Notes under the pieces: generated by a model | What the model was told of the DNA's origin: nothing | Databases searched by the model: none | What the model saw: the letters and a program-made list of their open reading frames with translations, nothing else | DNA from: Lysinibacillus macroides | GTDB taxonomy: Bacteria > Bacillota > Bacilli > Bacillales_A > Planococcaceae | Assembly: GCF_001281525.1 (NCBI RefSeq) | Contig: NZ_LGCI01000002.1 | Span: 186,001 to 250,000 of the forward strand | Reading direction: 5' to 3' | DNA: 64,000 bases | Position numbers and translations under genes: made by a program | In this document: piece by piece, positions 58,949 through 64,000 of the stretch | How positions within the stretch are numbered: the stretch's first letter is position 1 | How the letters are laid out: the number at the start of each line of letters is the position of its first letter

Positions 58949-60781
58949 CTATTCCTCGAGATGGTGGGCGGAAGACTGGAGCATTTGTGCGTAAAGACCA
59001 CCTGACTCGATTAGTTTTTGCTGAGAGCCAGCTTCCACTAACTTTCCTTTTTGCATAACAAGAACTATATCGGCATTATGTACAGTATTTAAACGGTGTG
59101 CAATCACAAAACTTGTGCGCCCCTGCATTAATGTATCGAGTGCCTCCTGAATCGCCATTTCTGTCACCGTATCAATACTACTTGTAGCCTCATCCAATAA
59201 TAAAATTTTCGGATCAGCAATTAGCGCCCTTGCTATGGAGAGTAATTGCTTTTGCCCTTGTGAAATTTCGCGTCCATCTGCAGCAAGAATCGTATCGTAG
59301 CCATCCTTCAGCTTGCTAATAAAGTCATGTGCATTTGCACGCTTAGCCGCTTCTTCTATTTCCTTATCACTTGCATCCAGTCGACCATAACGAATATTTT
59401 CCCGTACGGACGCCTCAAATAAAAATGGATCTTGTAAGACAAAAGCCATTTGTGAGCGAAGTGCTTGACGGTCAATCTGCTGAATATTTACACCATCAAA
59501 CAATACTTCACCCTTTGTTACCTCATAGAACCGTGCAATCAACTGTAAAATGGTTGTTTTACCAGCTCCAGTTGCCCCAACAAGTGCGACTGTTTGACCG
59601 GGCTCCACATTAAAATGAACATCCTTTAATGTGTATGCTTCCTCTTCCCGCTCATATTTAAAATACACATGCTTAAATGTCACTTGTCCTCGGAGTTGAT
59701 GCTTTTGTGCAGAGGTCGTTTCTTCCTCAGGCTGTTCATCAAGTAAGGCAAATACTCGCTCTGCACCTGCAATAGCTGATAATACTGTATTAAACTGGTT
59801 CGCTAAATCATTTAATGGACGTGTGAATTGTCTTGCATATTCCGTGAAAATAACAATAACCCCTATCGACACATGGCCATACAATGCAAGCACGCCTCCT
59901 ATACCTGCAACAATGGTAAAGCTCATATTATTTAAAAAGTTCATGACCTTTGGAATATAGCCTGAGTATGTTTGTGCCCAAAAGCCCGTTCTTTTTAAGT
60001 GTAAGCTTTTGTCGCGAAATTCTGCCTTCATGCGTTCCTCTTGTGAGAAAGCCTTGACGATTCGCTGTCCTGAAATGGTTTCCTCTATCATGCCATTCAA
60101 AGCTCCTATTGCTGCTTGTTGCTCTTTAAATAATGGGGATGTACGTCGTGTAATCCAGCGCATTGCCCAAAACATCACAGGAATAATGGTCATGGTAAGC
60201 ACAGTCAATAATGGGCTTAGGCTTAGCATAATAATAACCGTTCCGCCAAGTGTTAATACACTTGAAAACACTTGAATAAAGGAACTATTTAATGTAGAAC
60301 TCACTGCTTCAATATCATTTGTCATACGACTCATTAATTCTCCATGCTGTCGACGATCAAAGAATGCAATAGGCAGTTGTTGAAAATGAGCAAATACATT
60401 TGTACGTAGTCGATAGATGGTTTGCTGTGCTATTCCAATCATCCAATAATTTTGTAGGAACAATGCAATGGCTAAGAGCGCATAAATGCCAACTAATAGG
60501 AAAATGCCCTTGCTTAAACCTGTAAGCTCTCCATGCATCACATATTGATCAATCATTTGACCAATTAAGTAGGGACCCACTAATGCTAATACCGAGCTCA
60601 TTAAAACTAATAGTAGAACAATGATTAAAAGAACACGTTGCTCATCAACGATTTTCCATAGTCGAAGCAATGTATTTTTCGAATTTGCTGCACGTGGACC
60701 TTTCTTTTTCTTCACAGTTTGCTGCAAATCATCTTTCGTCAAAATCGGCTCATAACCAAAAGGCTTCTGGAAAAATCCCAT
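58949..60781 (-). CDS. yfiC: ABC multidrug exporter subunit (YfiC-like)
   Basis: 610-residue half-transporter: six membrane helices in the first 340 residues after a cytoplasmic N-terminal tail, then the ATPase. Walker A GATGAGKTTIL near 399, Walker B ILLLDEATSSID with catalytic Glu near 531, and a non-canonical signature ISQGQKQ in place of LSGGQ. The start overlaps the partner's stop by one base (TAATG). With the YfiB-like protein it should form a heterodimeric exporter with one degenerate ATP site. Confidence 0.9.
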   Translation of the reverse strand: MGFFQKPFGYEPILTKDDLQQTVKKKKGPRAANSKNTLLRLWKIVDEQRVLLIIVLLLVLMSSVLALVGPYLIGQMIDQYVMHGELTGLSKGIFLLVGIYALLAIALFLQNYWMIGIAQQTIYRLRTNVFAHFQQLPIAFFDRRQHGELMSRMTNDIEAVSSTLNSSFIQVFSSVLTLGGTVIIMLSLSPLLTVLTMTIIPVMFWAMRWITRRTSPLFKEQQAAIGALNGMIEETISGQRIVKAFSQEERMKAEFRDKSLHLKRTGFWAQTYSGYIPKVMNFLNNMSFTIVAGIGGVLALYGHVSIGVIVIFTEYARQFTRPLNDLANQFNTVLSAIAGAERVFALLDEQPEEETTSAQKHQLRGQVTFKHVYFKYEREEEAYTLKDVHFNVEPGQTVALVGATGAGKTTILQLIARFYEVTKGEVLFDGVNIQQIDRQALRSQMAFVLQDPFLFEASVRENIRYGRLDASDKEIEEAAKRANAHDFISKLKDGYDTILAADGREISQGQKQLLSIARALIADPKILLLDEATSSIDTVTEMAIQEALDTLMQGRTSFVIAHRLNTVHNADIVLVMQKGKLVEAGSQQKLIESGGLYAQMLQSSAHHLEE

Positions 60782-62502
60782 TATTCCTCCACCTCCTGTT
60801 GAGAAATTGCAATTTTTTTATAAAGTGTTGACGTTTGTAAAAGCTCTTCATGTGTGCCATATGCGACTACTTTACCAGCGTCAATTAATAAAATGCGATC
60901 TGCACCCTTCGCTGTGCGAATTTTTTGCGTAACCACAAGCATCGTTGCCCGTTCCTCACTCAATGCCTCCCATAATGCCTGTTCCGTTTTTACGTCTAAC
61001 GCACTGGTACTATCATCAAGCATTAAAATATGTCCTTTTCTTAGCAGTGCTCTGGCAATGGATAGTCTTTGCTTTTGTCCACCCGATAAATTAACACCTT
61101 TTTGTCCAACCTTAGTGTCATAGCCGTGTGGAAAATCCTCAACAGCAGCATGTATTTGTGCCTGCATTGTCGCTTGAAGGACCGCATCCATATCTGCCTG
61201 TGTATCTCCCCAACGTACATTATCTGCGATGCTACCTGTAAACAATAATGATTGCTGAGGTACATAGCCGATCATTTCTCGCAATTCTTGTAAACTCCAT
61301 TGCCGCACATCTTGCCCCTCTACCAGTATTCTTCCCTCTGTCACTTCATAAAAACGAGGAATAAGCTGCAATAGTGTGGATTTACCAGCACCTGTTGCAC
61401 CCATAATCGCCAGCTTTTCACCTGACTTCACCTGAAAATTTATGTTAGACAGGACAGGCTTATCTCCTCCCGGATATGTAAAACTAACCTGTTCAAATGC
61501 TAGCTCTCCATAATTTGTAGGGGGAGCTGCTTCCTGTGACAATGTTGTAGCCTCTACCGCATTTTCCATTGAAAGCACTTCTGCCATACGTTCTGCTGAG
61601 GCTTTTGCACGTGCATAAAAGATAATAATAAACGCAAACATAGAAAACGAACCCGTCATACGCATTGCATAGTTAACAATGGCCACAATATCGCCAAGCG
61701 GCGTAGTACCTGCTGCAATTTGCTTTGTACCAAACCACAATACAGCTAATAAACTGATATTCATAATAAATAAAAGCACAGGCATAATGTATTCCATTGT
61801 GCGTAAAGCTTTAACAGTATCAATTTTTAAGCGTGAAGCAACTTTATCAAAGCGAGCAGCTTCATAGGTTCCTCGTAAATAAGCCTTTACTAAGCGTATC
61901 GCCTGTAAGTTCTCCTGAAGCACTCTATTTAAGCGATCCACCCTCTTTTGCACACGCCCAAAGTAAGACACACCCTTTGCTACCATAAAAACAAGGAAAA
62001 TAAATATAATTGGTGCACCTATTACTAAGAACAAGGCTAACTTTGCGTTCACGACAAAAGCCATTAGAATGCTTCCAATCACTGCGAGTGGCGCACGAAG
62101 CATAATACGCAAGCTCATGAATAACACGGTTTGTACTTGTGTTACATCATTTGTTAGCCTTGTAATTAAGGATGCCGTCGAAAATTTTTGATAGGCTGCT
62201 AATGTAAAGGATTGAATTTTATCAAATATTGCATTTCGTAAATCATACGAAAAGCTTTGAGCTGTATGGGATGAAAAATATGAATTAATCACCCCCGCCA
62301 TAAAGGCAATAAATGATAGCACAAGCAACATAGCACCCCATTGTACAATCATGCCTTGGTCTTGAGCCCGTACACCTTCGTCAATTATTTTTGCCATAAT
62401 CAGCGGCTGTACAAGCTCTACAAATAATTCAACCAGCATTAAACATAAAGCAAAAATAGCCGTCCATTTATATGGCTTTACATAGGAAAAAATTTCTCTC
62501 AC
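60781..62502 (-). CDS. yfiB: ABC multidrug exporter subunit (YfiB-like)
   Basis: 573-residue half-transporter, same length as B. subtilis YfiB. Six membrane helices in residues 15-300, Walker A GATGAGKSTLL near 358, canonical LSGGQKQRLSIARA, and Walker B HILMLDDSTSALD in which the catalytic Glu is Asp. Its ATP site is therefore degenerate and pairs with the SQGQ signature of the partner. First gene of the pair; substrate not known. Confidence 0.9.
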   Translation of the reverse strand: MREIFSYVKPYKWTAIFALCLMLVELFVELVQPLIMAKIIDEGVRAQDQGMIVQWGAMLLVLSFIAFMAGVINSYFSSHTAQSFSYDLRNAIFDKIQSFTLAAYQKFSTASLITRLTNDVTQVQTVLFMSLRIMLRAPLAVIGSILMAFVVNAKLALFLVIGAPIIFIFLVFMVAKGVSYFGRVQKRVDRLNRVLQENLQAIRLVKAYLRGTYEAARFDKVASRLKIDTVKALRTMEYIMPVLLFIMNISLLAVLWFGTKQIAAGTTPLGDIVAIVNYAMRMTGSFSMFAFIIIFYARAKASAERMAEVLSMENAVEATTLSQEAAPPTNYGELAFEQVSFTYPGGDKPVLSNINFQVKSGEKLAIMGATGAGKSTLLQLIPRFYEVTEGRILVEGQDVRQWSLQELREMIGYVPQQSLLFTGSIADNVRWGDTQADMDAVLQATMQAQIHAAVEDFPHGYDTKVGQKGVNLSGGQKQRLSIARALLRKGHILMLDDSTSALDVKTEQALWEALSEERATMLVVTQKIRTAKGADRILLIDAGKVVAYGTHEELLQTSTLYKKIAISQQEVEE

Positions 62503-62542
62503 ATTCTTTCCTCCCTATTTAAAAAATTTAAAGATCATGAAC

Positions 62543-63436
62543 TTACGCCTTTTCTCCAGCTATTGAAAGCCATGTTACGCAAATAAGCATAACGAATACC
62601 CCAATTAATTGCCAAAAACCTAAAGAAGCACCGAAAACAATTACCGAAATAATCATCGCAGTTAACGGTTCAATGCTAGAAAGAACACTCGTTTCGACTG
62701 CCGAAATATAGTGCATACTGCTTAAAAATAAAATAAAGGCGACCGTACCCAAAAATATTAATGCGATCATTAACAGAACAATTTGAAGTTCCATCAAAAC
62801 CATCCATTGATCAGACTGCCATATACGGCTTACTATGCCTAATGCTACACCACCTACTAGCATCCCCCATCCAACGACTGAAAGTACACCCCATTCTTTC
62901 ATCAAAGGAGCAGGGTATAATGTGTAAAATGCAAAGGCTAAGCCTACAGCTATTCCCCACAGCAAGGCTTTTGGGCTAATAAGTAAACTATCGAATGAAG
63001 CATTCGTTAGTAACAGAAATAATCCAATAAGTGTGCCCATAATACCTAACACTTGATATTTTGGTGGCCATTTCTTTAAACTAAGAGAGACATAAACCAC
63101 AACAAATATTGGTGCTAGAAATTGAAGTAAGGTTGCTACTACAGCGTTACTGGCATTAATTGCTGCTACAAAAGAAAATTGTACACCCAACATACCAACA
63201 ATACTAAAAATAACAAGCTGTCTACCCCATAATTTGTGCTGCCAAATACCAAAAATATTTTTTCCTGTTAACAATAAATATGTAAGTAATCCAATACCTG
63301 CAACCGATAAACGGATTGTTAACAAAAAGGAAACTGTCATTGATGTGTGGTTAAGCAACCATTCCATCAGAGGTCCAGTTGCTCCCCATAACATAGCACC
63401 TATGACAATAAATATAATCCCTTTTAAACGTTTCAT
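62543..63436 (-). CDS. EamA/DMT family transporter
   Basis: About 297-residue membrane protein with ten predicted helices arranged as two EamA repeats (first GAMLWGATGPLMEWLL; second LAFAFYTLYPAPLMKEWG; AVETSVLSSIEPLTAMIISV near the end). ATG 63436 is preferred, with AGGAAG upstream; ATG 63460 has no ribosome site. Drug/metabolite efflux family; substrate unknown. It precedes the ABC exporter genes by 40 bp on the same strand and may be cotranscribed with them. Confidence 0.88.
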   Translation of the reverse strand: MKRLKGIIFIVIGAMLWGATGPLMEWLLNHTSMTVSFLLTIRLSVAGIGLLTYLLLTGKNIFGIWQHKLWGRQLVIFSIVGMLGVQFSFVAAINASNAVVATLLQFLAPIFVVVYVSLSLKKWPPKYQVLGIMGTLIGLFLLLTNASFDSLLISPKALLWGIAVGLAFAFYTLYPAPLMKEWGVLSVVGWGMLVGGVALGIVSRIWQSDQWMVLMELQIVLLMIALIFLGTVAFILFLSSMHYISAVETSVLSSIEPLTAMIISVIVFGASLGFWQLIGVFVMLICVTWLSIAGEKA

Positions 63437-63623
63437 ACCAAGCCTACTTCCTATATACATACTAAAAAATATTATTTTTCTTCAAATCTTTTCTTACAAT
63501 TCATTAGGAAAGTCCTAAATATCTTTACTATCAAATATTTACATATATATTCATAATGACTAATTCCCGATAATTATCTATAATAGATAGTATATATTGA
63601 TTACCCAAGGAGATCGAATAATC

Positions 63624-64000
63624 ATGAGTCATATGCATAAATCATTTACGATTGATGAACATTATCTAAATTCACTTCCTTTTCCTGCAATTATCATAAA
63701 TCAAGATGGCCAAGCGATTATTTGGGGGAAGCTCGCCGAACATCTGATTGGTTTTTTAGCTAATGATATTACAGGAAATACTACTCCATTCATACATGAA
63801 AATCTACTACGTCAGCTTCCAGTGGAAACATTCCATGCTATTTTGCAAAATGAGGACAGTACGTATATAGACAGTATTCAAGTAAACACCTCTACAAATA
63901 CAGAAATTACGACAGCATTACTAGCTAAGCCTTTTACAGAACAAGATGAGCGTTTCATTCTTCTTATTTTTATGCTTCCAGAGCTAATGTTAAAGACTAT
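63624..64000 (+). CDS. Probable PAS-type signalling protein, 5' part only
   Basis: ATG 63624, preceded by AAGGAG 11 nt upstream, opens a frame that remains open to the end of the window (125 codons). The first part reads LNSLPFPAIIINQDGQAIIWGKLAEHLIGF, typical of the start of a PAS domain in sensor kinases, diguanylate cyclases or PAS-type activators. The catalytic part lies beyond the window, so the class is undecided. Confidence 0.65.
   Translation, partial: MSHMHKSFTIDEHYLNSLPFPAIIINQDGQAIIWGKLAEHLIGFLANDITGNTTPFIHENLLRQLPVETFHAILQNEDSTYIDSIQVNTSTNTEITTALLAKPFTEQDERFILLIFMLPELMLKT

Noticed and set aside
1..64000. CRISPR array, prophage, tRNA or rRNA genes
   Set aside because: No regularly spaced repeats, phage structural genes or RNA gene signatures were recognised on either strand. 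Absence was judged by eye; a tRNA scan would be decisive.

Overview
This window looks like chromosomal DNA of a low-GC, spore-forming Gram-positive bacterium of the Bacillaceae/Planococcaceae, most likely Lysinibacillus or a close relative. The assignment is inferred from the A+T-rich sequence, strong AGGAGG-type ribosome binding sites, frequent TTG/GTG starts, and orthologues of Bacillus genes (the yngE-J leucine operon, yfmM, yfiB/yfiC, helD, ykvI, spx, an SE1832-type small protein). No rRNA, tRNA, CRISPR or prophage was seen. The only mobile element is one intact IS3-family insertion sequence.

Layout. 1-8.7 kb: a minus-strand catabolic operon (aldehyde dehydrogenase, FAD amine oxidase, DHDPS-like lyase, Asp/Glu-type racemase, and a split FAD/2Fe-2S dehydrogenase) followed by a flavodoxin-like oxidoreductase and a PucR regulator. 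It resembles D-hydroxyproline degradation to 2-oxoglutarate, but an Asp/Glu-superfamily protein stands where a proline-racemase-type epimerase is usual. 8.8-11.7 kb: YczE-like membrane protein, YbaK deacylase, a degenerate SprA-related protein and VanZ. 11.7-20.3 kb: leucine/isovalerate degradation operon with a TetR regulator and a palindromic operator. 20.5-25.6 kb: RpiR regulator, M20 deacylase, GNAT acyltransferase, N-acylamino acid racemase and YkvI transporter, matching the known route that converts D- to L-amino acids through N-succinyl intermediates, with two tandem palindromic operators. 25.8-34.4 kb: topB, a 38-residue membrane peptide, and a large SF1 helicase with a small partner protein, then two redox proteins. 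34.6-38.9 kb: a PseG-like protein, an ABC-F ATPase behind a possible attenuator, and an Spx paralogue that has lost its CXXC switch, paired with a MarR regulator and two operators. 38.9-40.2 kb: IS3 element.

40.2-64 kb: ECF sigma factor without a visible anti-sigma, LuxR-GAF regulator, two tandem SDRs, a diaminopropionate ammonia-lyase/M20 operon with AraC regulator and a ridA remnant, long-form serine acetyltransferase, dipeptidase, nitroreductase, cysteine amidase, DUF2804 protein, GDPD, HelD, a 40-residue basic peptide, a tandem GNAT behind a 48-bp perfect palindrome, a heterodimeric ABC exporter, an EamA exporter, and the first 125 codons of a probable PAS-type protein cut by the window end.

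The window is dominated by amino-acid catabolism, with several loci for D-amino acids or peptide-derived amino acids, each with its own regulator. The most unusual items are the racemase substitution in the first operon, the CXXC-less Spx, the ABC-F leader, the helicase pair, the degenerate SprA-like protein, the long palindrome and small proteins that length cut-offs would miss.
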